Notes under the pieces: generated by a model
The model's database searches: none
Seen by the model: only the letters and a program-made list of their open reading frames with translations
Told to the model about the DNA's origin: nothing
Made by a program: the position numbers and the translations under genes
NCBI RefSeq assembly: GCF_000720635.1
Contig: NZ_JOCF01000037.1
Span: 1 to 64,000, forward strand
Reading direction: 5' to 3'
DNA: 64,000 nucleotides
Source of the DNA: Streptomyces sp. NRRL WC-3742
GTDB lineage: Bacteria > Actinomycetota > Actinomycetes > Streptomycetales > Streptomycetaceae
Shown here: piece by piece, positions 53,919 to 62,958 of the stretch
Layout of the letters: every line of letters starts with the position of its first letter
Position numbering within the stretch: position 1 is the stretch's first letter

Positions 53919-54040
53919 TTCGGTCGAGTGCGTCCGGCGCCCGCATGCGGCGTCACGCCCGACGGCCTCCTCCCCCTTCCTCGCGTCGCCGCGTCGGTGA
54001 CGCGCATCCAGCAGCGGCGATGCCGCACGAAAGGGAGCCC

Positions 54041-55030
54041 ATGTCCGCCGACACCGAGCCCGACCCGCGCACGGTCACCTTCCGCAGCGCGGACGGCCGC
54101 GAACGCGCCTACGTCTTCGCCGAGTTGCCCTGCCCGGGCCTGCACGACGATGTCCAGCACGCGTTCACCGCGACCCTGGGCCAGGCGAGTGCCCTGGCCA
54201 CCTCGGACCAGTACTTCTCCTCGCTGCGGCGCTTCCTGTCGTTCCTCGACACGCTCGGCGAGCCGTTCGCGGCGCTGTCCGAGCTGCGGGTGCGGCACTT
54301 CGAGCAGTACCGGGCCAGCCGGGCCGTGACGGTCAGCCAGGACGCCTGGGGCCGGGAGGTGTCGGTGCTGTTCCGGCTGCTGAAGAACGCGCCCTACGGG
54401 AGCCTGTCCCCGGAGCTCGGCGACCAGGTCATCCGGCCCGGCCATCTGCGCGAGGTCGGCGTGCGCGTGGTGCGGCCCCGCTCGCAGCCGGTGCCGCTCT
54501 ACTCCCGGCGCGAGCTCGACCGGCTGCTGGCGGCGGCCCGCACGGATGCGGCCCGCACCGCGGCGCCCGGCGGTCCGGGCCTGGAAGAGGGGGGCCTGGC
54601 GCCGATGCTCGTGCTGGCCACCGCCCTGAGCGCGCTTCGGGCGAGCGAGATCCACGACCTGTCGGCCGAGCACACGATGGCCGACAGCGGCGGGCGGGCG
54701 GTTCTGGTCCGCGCCCACCTGGCCCGGCAGCCCGGCAGCCGCACGCTCACCTGGGCGGTCGGCGGCGGCGAGGGCGACTGGCTGCGGCAGGCCGGCGACT
54801 TCTACCTGATGGTGCACCGGCTCACCGCCCACGCCCGCCGGGCGTCCGGGTCGGACCGCCTGTGGTGCGTCTGGACGCCGAGCGGGCCCCGCGTCCCCGC
54901 GGGGCCCTCCCTGGCCCGGTTCCTGTCCGGGTGGGCGGCGGACCGCCGGCTGAGCGGCGACGACGGCAGGCCGCTAGCGCTCACGCTGCCCAGGCTGCGG
55001 TCCACCGTCCGAGTCGCTGCGGCCGGCTGA
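54041..55030 (+). CDS. Truncated tyrosine-recombinase paralogue lacking the catalytic Tyr
   Basis: A 329-residue protein, first of the recombinase operon. The N-terminal module (VTFRSADGRERAYVFAELPC) and core-binding region match the repeated modules of the 940-residue protein downstream. The catalytic-domain part keeps the first arginine (ALSALRASEIHDL) and reaches LPRLRSTVRVAAAG, equivalent to the second-arginine region, and then stops. The GH/W motif and tyrosine are absent. It could be a decayed copy or an accessory/directionality subunit. ATG 54041 follows AAAGGGA. Confidence 0.75.
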   Translation: MSADTEPDPRTVTFRSADGRERAYVFAELPCPGLHDDVQHAFTATLGQASALATSDQYFSSLRRFLSFLDTLGEPFAALSELRVRHFEQYRASRAVTVSQDAWGREVSVLFRLLKNAPYGSLSPELGDQVIRPGHLREVGVRVVRPRSQPVPLYSRRELDRLLAAARTDAARTAAPGGPGLEEGGLAPMLVLATALSALRASEIHDLSAEHTMADSGGRAVLVRAHLARQPGSRTLTWAVGGGEGDWLRQAGDFYLMVHRLTAHARRASGSDRLWCVWTPSGPRVPAGPSLARFLSGWAADRRLSGDDGRPLALTLPRLRSTVRVAAAG

Positions 55031-55049
55031 CTCCTCCTCATCGTGCCGG

Positions 55050-56480
55050 GTGACCAGCCCGGAGACCCTGACCATCCCAGCAGTGACGGGAAGCATGACC
55101 ACCGATCTCACCTGGCGGGTGTTCCACACCCGCCATGACCTGCCCCGGCCCCAGACCCCGGACCGCTACGACATCGAGCTGAACTCCTACTTCACCAACA
55201 AGCTGGTCGGCTCGCCCGAGGACACCCAGCGGGCGGTCGCCTCCGACCTGAAGTTGTGGCTGACCTTCCTGTGGGTCAGCCGGAACCGGAAGGACTGGCG
55301 GGAAGCGACACCGGAGGACCGGGCCGCCTACAAGCAGTGGCGCACGGCGGACCCGCGCGGCCCGCACGTGGACTGGACCACTTGGGACCGAGAAGTGGCC
55401 ACCGTCAACGCCTTCTACAACTGGGCCGTCCACCCCAGGCGGGCGTACGCGACCGAGAACCCGATCCTTCAGCGCGAGGCCCGCGCCCATCCCTCGCAGG
55501 GACACCGCGCCACGGTCATGACCCCGGCGGAGTCCTCCCACACCGGGCCGCGCAACGAAGTCGTCTGGCTCCCCCCGGAGATGTACCGCACCTGGCGGGA
55601 CGTGGGGCTTCGCGGCTACACGCCCGCCGGCCTGCCGGACCGCTCCTTCCGGGGCCGGTTCGCCACCCGCAACGCGACCTACTCCGACCTGATGATCCGC
55701 ACCGGAAATCGGCTGTGCGAGCAGACCTCGCTGTCGCTGTTCGAGCTGCCGCACCAGGTGCCGGGCAAGGCCAACATCCGCACCTGGCTGCCCGCGGCGA
55801 TCGCCAAGTACGGCTCCGCCCGGTGGATCTACATGCCGTCGTCCTCGCTGAAGGCGACGTGGGACTACGTGGAGGAGGAGCGGGCCGAGGCGGTCGAGGC
55901 CGCCCAGGACGCCGGGCTGTACGACCGCATCCGCGACCCGTTGATCGTCACCGACCGCTCCGACCCGTTCGTCGTGATCGACGGCAAGCGCGTCGGTGTG
56001 GACCGGCTCGGCCACGCCGAACGGCTGCGGCTGCTGGTCGAGACCCGCGACGGCCTGGAGCCCGCCGCGCTGTGGCTCAACGAGCAGGGGCTGCCCAGTG
56101 CCCGCTCGTGCTGGCAAGGGGTGTTCAAGGCCGCGAACCGGCGATGCGAAGTCCATCGCCTGAACCTTCGATGCCACCCCCATGCGCTGCGGCACAGCTT
56201 CGCGGTCATCACGCTCGAACAGCTCTGGCGCGGTCACATCCAGGACATGGCCGCCCTGAACCCCGGCCAGCGCCGCACCCACCAGATGGTCTTCGGCGAC
56301 CCGCTCAACTGGGTCCGTCTCAGGCTCGGTCACCGAAGCGTCGTCACCACGCTCCGGTACCTGCACGCGCTGCAGGAGCTGGAGATGGAGACCCGCCTGG
56401 CGCTCATCCCCCAGGACTGGGAGCCCGTCGCCGACCCCTCCGACCTCGACGATCCCGCCATGGAGGCGACGCCCGCATGA
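55050..56480 (+). CDS. Tyrosine recombinase (TnpA-like), complete catalytic set
   Basis: A 476-residue integrase from GTG 55050. The catalytic residues are visible: Arg I in MIRTGNRLCEQTSLSL, HxxR in HPHALRHSFAVITLEQ, the GH in LRLGHRSVV and the nucleophilic tyrosine in TTLRYLHAL. The N-terminal ~150 residues are a SAM-like core-binding domain. It overlaps the next recombinase gene by 4 bp (ATGA). By order and size it corresponds to TnpA of Tn554-type transposons, the main strand-exchange enzyme. Confidence 0.88.
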   Translation: MTSPETLTIPAVTGSMTTDLTWRVFHTRHDLPRPQTPDRYDIELNSYFTNKLVGSPEDTQRAVASDLKLWLTFLWVSRNRKDWREATPEDRAAYKQWRTADPRGPHVDWTTWDREVATVNAFYNWAVHPRRAYATENPILQREARAHPSQGHRATVMTPAESSHTGPRNEVVWLPPEMYRTWRDVGLRGYTPAGLPDRSFRGRFATRNATYSDLMIRTGNRLCEQTSLSLFELPHQVPGKANIRTWLPAAIAKYGSARWIYMPSSSLKATWDYVEEERAEAVEAAQDAGLYDRIRDPLIVTDRSDPFVVIDGKRVGVDRLGHAERLRLLVETRDGLEPAALWLNEQGLPSARSCWQGVFKAANRRCEVHRLNLRCHPHALRHSFAVITLEQLWRGHIQDMAALNPGQRRTHQMVFGDPLNWVRLRLGHRSVVTTLRYLHALQELEMETRLALIPQDWEPVADPSDLDDPAMEATPA

Positions 56481-59299
56481 CCGAGACCACCACCGTCCGC
56501 CGGGCCGGCGCGTTCGCCGAGCTCACCGGACCCGCCTCGCTCGACGTGCGTTTCGTCGGAGCCGACGGCACCGAGGCAACTTTCTCGTTCGCCGACCTCC
56601 CGTGCCCCGGCCTCCGCTCGGACGTGGCGGCGGCCTTCCAGACCCGGCTGGCCACCGGAGAAGTCACCGCGGTGAAGACAGCGACCTTCTTCTACGGCTC
56701 CGTCCGGCTGTTCCTGACCTTCCTGTCCGAGCTCACCCCCGAGCCGGTGGGCGTCGCGGACCTCACCCCCCAGCACATGCGGGCCTTTCACGGCTTCCGC
56801 GCCGACAGCACCACGGTGAAGACCCGCAACGGCAGGCTGTGGGACGCCTGCCGGCTGCTGCGGCACGTCAGCCCGGTCGACAAGCTCACCCACGCCATGC
56901 GGACCTACCTGTCCTACTCGCGGACCGCGGCCAGGTGGGAAGGCATCCCCGGAGACTTCGACCCGATCGGCGAGGACGCCGGCGATCCGCTGCGGGTCCT
57001 CTTCACCGCACCCGACGGCCGGCGGCGGCTGTTCGACTTCCGCGAACTGCCGCTGCCCGCCCTGCACGCCGACCTCGCCCCGTCGTTCACCACGCTGCTG
57101 TACCGCAACGGCCAGCCGCTGGCGATGGGCACCGCCCAGCACCTGTGGGCCATCGTGCGGCGCTTCCTGGTCCACCTCACGACCCTGGAGGAGCCGCCGG
57201 CCTCCATCGCCGACGTGCTGCCCGCCCACCTGGAGCCGCTGTGGCTCGCATGGCGGCAGCAGCGGATCGAGCGCCACGCGGACTTCGACTCCCACACCCT
57301 GCGCAACGTGCTGGGCAACGTGCGGCCCTACGGGCGGCTGTCGGAAGAGCTGCGGCTCGACCTGGAGCAGGCGCTGTGCGCCCCCGGCGCTGAGACACCC
57401 GAGCCCGAGGCTCCCCTGCCCCAGGTGATGCTCCCGGCGCCGCGTCCGGGCCGGGGTCGCACCTCCGCCATGCCCACCGGCCCCTACCAGGCCGATGCCC
57501 CCGCGCGGGAAGGCACCGGTGGTCTGACGGTGCCTTTCACCGGCGAGGACGGCCGCCGCAAGGTGTTCGACTTCACCGGCATGGCCTTGCCCGCCTTCCA
57601 CGCGGAGATCGTCTCGGCGTTCGCGGCCCGCACCGGGCCAACCGGCGCGTTGCGCACCGTCGCCAGCGCCGACAACTCGTTCGGCGCCACCAAGCGGTTC
57701 CTCGCCTTCCTGGACACCCTTCCGCAGCGGCCCGCGACCCTCGGCGACCTGACCGTCCGCCACCTGGACCGGTTCCGCATGCACCGGCTCCAGACCACCG
57801 GCAACCGGGGCGCCATGAACGACCAGATGGCGATCCGTCTCCTGCTGCGGCACATCACCCCCTTCGATGTGCTGTCGCAGGATCTGCGCGACTACCTCGG
57901 GCACCCCGACCTGGGCCGCGGGTTCCGGGACAAGAAGACGATGGTCCCCGGTTACTCCGACCGCGAGTTCCGGGAGCTCATGGCAGCCGCTCGCACCGAG
58001 GTGGTGGCCATCCGCGACCGCATCCGCAAGGGCGAGCGTCTGCTGGACGCCTTCCGTACCCGGCCCGACACGCTCACCCCGGAGGAGTACACCCTCGCCT
58101 CGCACCTGGACACCATGGACCGCACCGGCCACGTCCCGCTGGTCCGCACCGATCTGAACCGGCCGGTCCTGGAGGGCCGTCTGCGGCTCGCGCGGCACCT
58201 GTTCCTCACCCAGGCCGACCTCGCCCCGCTGGTCGTCCTGGCGGCGGGCCTGTCCGGCCGGAACGCCGAGACCATCAAGGACCTGCCCGCCGAACACCGG
58301 CTGCTGGACGGCCAGGCGGTCGCGGTGAACCTCGTCAAGCGCCGGCGGGGCAAGACCAACAGCCGCGAGACCGTGCACTGGGAGACCGGCGGCAGCGCGT
58401 CCCGCCAGTTGCACACCCCGGGCGGCTTCTACCTCCTGCTGCACCAGCTCACCGAACGCAGTCGCCGCTTCTCCGGCTCCACCCGGCTCTGGTCGATCTG
58501 GGCCGGGACCAGCGGCCGGCGGGGCGCCAACTGGGACACCAAGCTGGCCGCTGTCGGGCATATCGACGCCTTCGCCCAGCGGCTCTCCCGGACTATGAAC
58601 CTCAAGGGCCTCGCCGAGCGGCACGGCCTCACCGACGACAGCGGCAACCCGCTGCCGATCTCCCTCAACCGGGTCAAGACCACCGTGGAGGTGCGGCACA
58701 CCAAGGCGATGGGCGGCCACCTGCCCTCCGCGTCCAGGACCAACACCCTTGACGTCTCCTTCGCCCACTACCTGCAGGGCGACCCCGTCGTGCGGGAGTG
58801 GGCCGACGAAATCCTCACCACCGCCATCGACGAGGCCGAGCAACAGGCCCGCAGTCACCGCCCCGCCGTCATCACCCCGGCCCATCAGCTCGCCCAGGCC
58901 CCGCAGCAGATCGCCGCCAGCCTGGGCACCAGCCCTGAGACCCTTCACCGGGCCCTGGGCGGCGAGCTCAACACCGTCGTCAGCTCGTGCCTGGACATCC
59001 TGAACAGCCCGTTCAGCGACGGCGTGTGCGACGTGTCGTTCCTGACCTGCCTGCGCTGCCCGAACGCGCTGATCACCCATCAGCACCTGCCCGCGCTGCT
59101 GGCGCTCGTCGACGAGCTCGACCGTGCCCGCCAGACCATGCCCATCGACGCCTGGGTCACCCGGCACGGTCGCACCTGGCTGTCCCTGACCCGCCTGATC
59201 CTCCCGCAGTTCACCGACGCCGAACGGGCCGAGGCCGCCAAGGCCAAGCCCGCCACCCTCGGTCTGGACCTCCTCGACGGCCCCAAGGAACTTGGATGA
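56477..59299 (+). CDS. Giant tyrosine recombinase with three tandem N-terminal modules
   Basis: A 940-residue protein. Three related modules start near residues 20, 170 and 350 (VRFVGADGTEATFSFADLPC; VLFTAPDGRRRLFDFRELPL; VPFTGEDGRRKVFDFTGMAL), each followed by a core-binding-like helical bundle. The catalytic domain shows Arg I in LAAGLSGRNAETIKDL, the second arginine in SLNRVKTTVE (Ser replaces the usual His), GGH, and a probable tyrosine in FAHYLQGDP. A C-terminal Cys cluster (GVCDVSFLTCLRCPNALIT) may bind zinc. It overlaps both neighbours by 4 bp. Confidence 0.85.
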   Translation: MTETTTVRRAGAFAELTGPASLDVRFVGADGTEATFSFADLPCPGLRSDVAAAFQTRLATGEVTAVKTATFFYGSVRLFLTFLSELTPEPVGVADLTPQHMRAFHGFRADSTTVKTRNGRLWDACRLLRHVSPVDKLTHAMRTYLSYSRTAARWEGIPGDFDPIGEDAGDPLRVLFTAPDGRRRLFDFRELPLPALHADLAPSFTTLLYRNGQPLAMGTAQHLWAIVRRFLVHLTTLEEPPASIADVLPAHLEPLWLAWRQQRIERHADFDSHTLRNVLGNVRPYGRLSEELRLDLEQALCAPGAETPEPEAPLPQVMLPAPRPGRGRTSAMPTGPYQADAPAREGTGGLTVPFTGEDGRRKVFDFTGMALPAFHAEIVSAFAARTGPTGALRTVASADNSFGATKRFLAFLDTLPQRPATLGDLTVRHLDRFRMHRLQTTGNRGAMNDQMAIRLLLRHITPFDVLSQDLRDYLGHPDLGRGFRDKKTMVPGYSDREFRELMAAARTEVVAIRDRIRKGERLLDAFRTRPDTLTPEEYTLASHLDTMDRTGHVPLVRTDLNRPVLEGRLRLARHLFLTQADLAPLVVLAAGLSGRNAETIKDLPAEHRLLDGQAVAVNLVKRRRGKTNSRETVHWETGGSASRQLHTPGGFYLLLHQLTERSRRFSGSTRLWSIWAGTSGRRGANWDTKLAAVGHIDAFAQRLSRTMNLKGLAERHGLTDDSGNPLPISLNRVKTTVEVRHTKAMGGHLPSASRTNTLDVSFAHYLQGDPVVREWADEILTTAIDEAEQQARSHRPAVITPAHQLAQAPQQIAASLGTSPETLHRALGGELNTVVSSCLDILNSPFSDGVCDVSFLTCLRCPNALITHQHLPALLALVDELDRARQTMPIDAWVTRHGRTWLSLTRLILPQFTDAERAEAAKAKPATLGLDLLDGPKELG

Positions 59300-61419
59300 C
59301 CACCGCCACCGCCCACGCCCTTGCCGGACACCACCTGGACGACGAGCTCGTCCTGGCGGTCCGCCCCCTGACCGCCGACGCCGACCTGGGCGCCACCTCC
59401 CGCTTCCGTGACGACATCTGGGACCTGAGCCCGGCCCTGCACATGGCCCACCAGCGGCTGCTGAAGCTGAACTTCACCTCGCTGCCGCCGCGCTTCCGTA
59501 TCACGGCCAAGGAGCTGTTCTTCGCACTGCTTCGCAACGACCACCCCTACGGCGAACGCGAACAGCGCATCCAGACCGTCCACAGCCTCTTCAGCCGGGT
59601 CAAGGCGTTCCTGCTGTGGGTCGACGAACGCGGCGTGCGGACGCTGAGCGAGCTCGGCCAGGACGACTTCGAGGCGTACGACCAGCACGTCACCACCCTC
59701 GGCGTGTCCGCCAGCGTCATGTCCACCAAGCGGGCCGCCGCCCGCTCGCTGTGGCTGTACCGGAGCAAGCTCAGCGGTGACACGCTCTCCAGCGACCCGC
59801 AGATCATCTGGGAGGACTCCCCAGCCGGCGGCACCCGCCCCTCTCAGAACCGCAGCGGCGAGAACCGCACCGCACGCATCCCCGAGGAGGTCCTGTCACC
59901 GCTGCTGACGTGGGCCCTGCGCTGGGTCGAGGACTTCTCCGACGACATTCTCCGGGCCCAGCGCGAATGGCTGGACGCCCACACGCAGACCAACACGCCC
60001 GACGGGATCATCGACGGGACCACGCCGTTCGAACGGCTCACCTCGGTCCTGGACCGCTACCGCGCGGCACGGCGCCCGTTGCCCCGCCTCACCCAGCAGG
60101 TGCTGCAGATGATCCCCAAGGCGTTGGACCTCCACGCCAACGTCTCGCACCTGGCCCGCGAGGCGAACATGCACGTCAGCAGCGTCAAGAAGCAGGGCGT
60201 CTACCGGGATCTCGTCCGTGACGTCGCTGCAGAGCTCGGCGTGGACGACGCCTACTGCTGGGCTGAGGTCCAGGGCCTGCTTGATGGCAAGCCCTGGCTG
60301 CCGGCAGTGCGCTGGGACGACATCACCGAGTACGTCCGGCTCCTCCAGGCGGCCTGCTACATCGTGATCGCCTACCTCTCCGGCATGCGCGACAGCGAGG
60401 TCAAGCACATGAGGCGGGGCTGCCTGACCATCTGGTGTGACGACGAGGGCCGCCCCGTCCGCCACAAGATCACCAGCCGGGCGTTCAAGGACGAGGTCAG
60501 CCCCGAAGGCGTCGAAGCCACCTGGGTCGTCAACGCCGCCGCCGCCAAGGCGGTCCACGTGCTGGAGGCGCTCCAAGCCCCGGACATCGACCTCCTTTTT
60601 GCCCTGCCGCCGACCTCCCGTTTCCACCGCCGGACCCGGGCAGGCTCAGTCCAGACCAGCTCCACCACGGTCAAGGCCATGACCAGCTTCATGAAGTGGA
60701 TCAACGGCTACTGCCAGGAGCACGGCCGCACCGATGGCATCCCGCAGGTCAACGGTCGCACCTGGCAGCTGGAGAACCGCCAGTTCCGCCGCACCCTCGC
60801 CTGGTCAATCGCCCGGCAGCCGGGCGGCTCGATCGCCGGCGCCATCCAGTACCGCCACCACTCCATCCAGATGTTCGAGGGATACGCCGGCACCTCCGCC
60901 TCCGGGTTCCGGCCCGAGGTCGAAGCCGAGGCGGCCATCGCCCGCGGCGAGAAACTCGGCGACATGATCCTCAACCCGGCCCCGCAACGGCTCACCGGCC
61001 CTGCGGCCGAGGAGGCCGAGTCCCGTCTCGCCGCCATGGAGGGCGAAGTGGAGTTCCTCGGCAAGGTCATCACCGACCGCAAGCGCCTGGACAGGTTCAT
61101 GCGCCGCAACGACCCGCACGTCTACCCCGGCGAGTTCGTCACCTGCGTCTACAACCCCGACCGTGCGCTGTGCCGCCGCGAGGCCGCCGGCTCCGGCCCC
61201 TCCCTATCCGACTGCCAGCCGCTGAAGTGCCGCAACGTTGCCCTCACCAATGACAACAGGGCCGCCTTCACCACCTGGCTCGGGCACCTGGAGACCACCC
61301 TGGCCAACGCCACGGCGCTCGCCCCGTACCCACGCGCCCGCCTCACACAGCAGCGGGACGACATCGCGCAGTTCCTCGCCGACAACGACACCCCCAGCGC
61401 CAAGGAGGAGACCCAGTGA
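59296..61419 (+). CDS. Large tyrosine recombinase (TnpB-like)
   Basis: A 707-residue protein. Arg I lies in YLSGMRDSEVKHMRRG, the second arginine in NRQFRRTLAWSIARQPGG (Arg in place of the HxxR histidine), histidines in QYRHHSIQMF and the tyrosine in FEGYAGTSASGF. The C-terminal ~100 residues have a cysteine cluster (FVTCVYNPDRALCRRE; DCQPLKCRN) as in TnpB-type recombinases of Tn554 relatives. The start overlaps the giant recombinase stop by 4 bp, and the stop overlaps the tnpC-like gene (GTGA). Confidence 0.85.
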   Translation: MTTATAHALAGHHLDDELVLAVRPLTADADLGATSRFRDDIWDLSPALHMAHQRLLKLNFTSLPPRFRITAKELFFALLRNDHPYGEREQRIQTVHSLFSRVKAFLLWVDERGVRTLSELGQDDFEAYDQHVTTLGVSASVMSTKRAAARSLWLYRSKLSGDTLSSDPQIIWEDSPAGGTRPSQNRSGENRTARIPEEVLSPLLTWALRWVEDFSDDILRAQREWLDAHTQTNTPDGIIDGTTPFERLTSVLDRYRAARRPLPRLTQQVLQMIPKALDLHANVSHLAREANMHVSSVKKQGVYRDLVRDVAAELGVDDAYCWAEVQGLLDGKPWLPAVRWDDITEYVRLLQAACYIVIAYLSGMRDSEVKHMRRGCLTIWCDDEGRPVRHKITSRAFKDEVSPEGVEATWVVNAAAAKAVHVLEALQAPDIDLLFALPPTSRFHRRTRAGSVQTSSTTVKAMTSFMKWINGYCQEHGRTDGIPQVNGRTWQLENRQFRRTLAWSIARQPGGSIAGAIQYRHHSIQMFEGYAGTSASGFRPEVEAEAAIARGEKLGDMILNPAPQRLTGPAAEEAESRLAAMEGEVEFLGKVITDRKRLDRFMRRNDPHVYPGEFVTCVYNPDRALCRREAAGSGPSLSDCQPLKCRNVALTNDNRAAFTTWLGHLETTLANATALAPYPRARLTQQRDDIAQFLADNDTPSAKEETQ

Positions 61420-61826
61420 CCCAGCCGACGCTCACCGAAGACGCAGTCCGCACCGCCATGAACATCGTGCTCAGGGAGGCCCGGGAAGCCGGACGCCGCC
61501 CGACCGTCTCAGCGGTCGAGCGGCGCCTGGGCGTCAAACACGCCACGTTCTACCGGAACTTCCCCCACCTCATCGACTGGTTCAAGCAGGAGCTCCACGA
61601 CCAGGCCCCTGCGACCGAGCCGGACCGCGAACCGCGCAAGACCCCGAACGAGATCATCACCGACCTCCGCCGGGAGAACACCCAGCTTCGCCGGACCGTC
61701 GCTGTGTACGCCGAGGCGCTCCGCCAGCTGACCCTCGACTACGAAGAGTCACGCAGTCAGGCGCACCAGAAAGCCGGCGTGACCACGCTCGCCAGCCGCC
61801 GTACGCGGCGGCCAACGACCACCTGA
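61416..61826 (+). CDS. TnpC-like helix-turn-helix/coiled-coil protein
   Basis: A 136-residue protein from GTG 61416. The N-terminal helix-turn-helix is PTVSAVERRLGVKHATFYRN. The following segment ITDLRRENTQLRRTVAVYAE is a coiled coil, and the tail is basic. Size, position after tnpB and layout match TnpC of Tn554, an accessory factor that affects orientation and efficiency of integration. The stop is only 31 bp from the right core, so the operon runs to the element's edge. Confidence 0.8.
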   Translation: MTQPTLTEDAVRTAMNIVLREAREAGRRPTVSAVERRLGVKHATFYRNFPHLIDWFKQELHDQAPATEPDREPRKTPNEIITDLRRENTQLRRTVAVYAEALRQLTLDYEESRSQAHQKAGVTTLASRRTRRPTTT

Positions 61827-62957
61827 AAGGGTGATGGACTTGTCCGCACTCGCATAAGCCAGGCAGAGCAGGAAGCGGGCCGGGAGCCTGAGCGATCCGG
61901 CCGAACGGGCGATCACCACCTCGCCCGACTCCAGCGGCTGGCGCAGGGCGTCGAGCACTCGGACGGGGAACTCGGGCGCCTCGTCCAGGAAGAGGACGCC
62001 CCGGTGGGCCAGCGAGACCGCGCCCGGTCTCGGCAGGCCGCTGCCGCCGCCGACGATCGCGGGCATCGTCGTGGAGTGGTGCGGGGCGCAGTAGGGCGCG
62101 GTGTCGATCAGCGGGCGCCCGACCGGGAGCAGTCCGGCCACCGAGTGCACGGCGGTGACCTCCAGGGCCTCCTTCTGGGTCAGCGGCGGGAGCAGCGCGG
62201 GCAGCCGCTCCGCCAGCATGGTCTTGCCCGCGCCCGGCGGGCCCTTGAGGTAGAGGTGGTGACCGCCGGCGGCGGCGATCTCCAGCGCGCGTCTGGCCTC
62301 GTACTGGCCCGCCACGTCGGCCATGTCGAGGCGGGCGCGTTCCTCGCGCAGGCCCCGCACGCCGGCGCTGGGCAGCATCAGGCCGGCCATCAGCGGGTCC
62401 GGCCGGCCCCGGCCGACCGGGTCGGGCGGCTCCTCCGGTACGGGCGTGCCGCTGAGCACGGCCACCAGTTCGCGCAGGCTGCGGACGCCGACGACGGTGA
62501 TCCCGGGGACGAGCGAGGCTTCGGGCGCGGTCTGCTCGGCGACCACGACCCGCTCGTATCCGGCCTCGGCGGCGGCCAGCACCGAGGGCAGCACTCCTCG
62601 GACGGGCCGGACCCGGCCGTCCAGCCCCAGCTCGCCGATGAGCAGCAGTTCGGCGATCGCGGACGGGTCGAGCCGCTCGGCGGCGGCCAGCACGGCGCAG
62701 GCCACCGCGAGGTCGAAGCCGCTGCCGCTCTTGGGCACCGAGGCGGGGCTGAGGCCGACCGTCAGCTTGCGCTGCGGCCAGGCTTCGCCGCTGTTGCAGA
62801 TCGCCGCCCGAACCCTGTCCCGGGCCTCGGTCAGCGCCTTGTCGGGCAGGCCGACCAGGGTGAACGCGGCCACCCCGGGCTCCAGATCGGCCTGGACCTC
62901 GACGATCACCCCGTCGACGCCGACGAGCGCGACGGAACACGTGCGGGCGAAGGCCAT
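61749..62957 (-). pseudogene. comM: 5' part of comM/yifB, truncated by the element
   Basis: The frame begins MAFARTCSVALVGVDGV, keeps the N-terminal LonC/ChlI-like domain and Walker A (LYLKGPPGAGKTMLAERLP), and follows the family to RLPARFLLCLA. There the core hexamer (61858-61863) ends comM sequence. The last 37 codons are element DNA, antisense to the tnpC-like gene, with a stop at 61749. The Walker B/sensor region after the break and the C-terminal domain are missing, so the 402-residue product is probably inactive. The ATG follows the yraN stop directly. Confidence 0.9.
61858..61863. other. Right attachment core of the element
   Basis: GCCAGG, identical to the left core at 30877-30882. 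Inside the element it is preceded by CTCGCATAA, the inverted counterpart (8 of 9) of the left inner arm TTATGGGAG. Confidence 0.85.
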
Positions 62958-62958
62958 C

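Larger units (their letters stand above)
30877..61863. mobile_element. ~31 kb integrative element inserted in comM/yifB
   Basis: The comM gene is split at its LA-ANPCPCG segment. The only sequence shared at both junctions is GCCAGG (30877-30882 and 61858-61863). Joining the flanks across it restores a continuous 554-codon comM frame, so 30,981 bp have been inserted cleanly. The element carries a replication module (51439-53832), an FtsK-type transfer operon (40525-49338), GntR control (49453-51080), a recombinase operon abutting the right end (54041-61826) and cargo at the left. No tRNA is involved, unlike most actinomycete integrative elements. Confidence 0.92.

Noticed and set aside
30877..61863. 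tRNA-targeted AICE with tRNA attachment site
   Set aside because: No tRNA gene or tRNA 3'-end repeat is visible at either junction; the flanks are both comM coding sequence.
30877..61863. Assembly error as the cause of the split comM
   Set aside because: The two pieces share an exact 6-bp core, rejoin in frame, have inverted inner arms, and the recombinase operon abuts one end. An artefact would not give this, though read support was not available to me.
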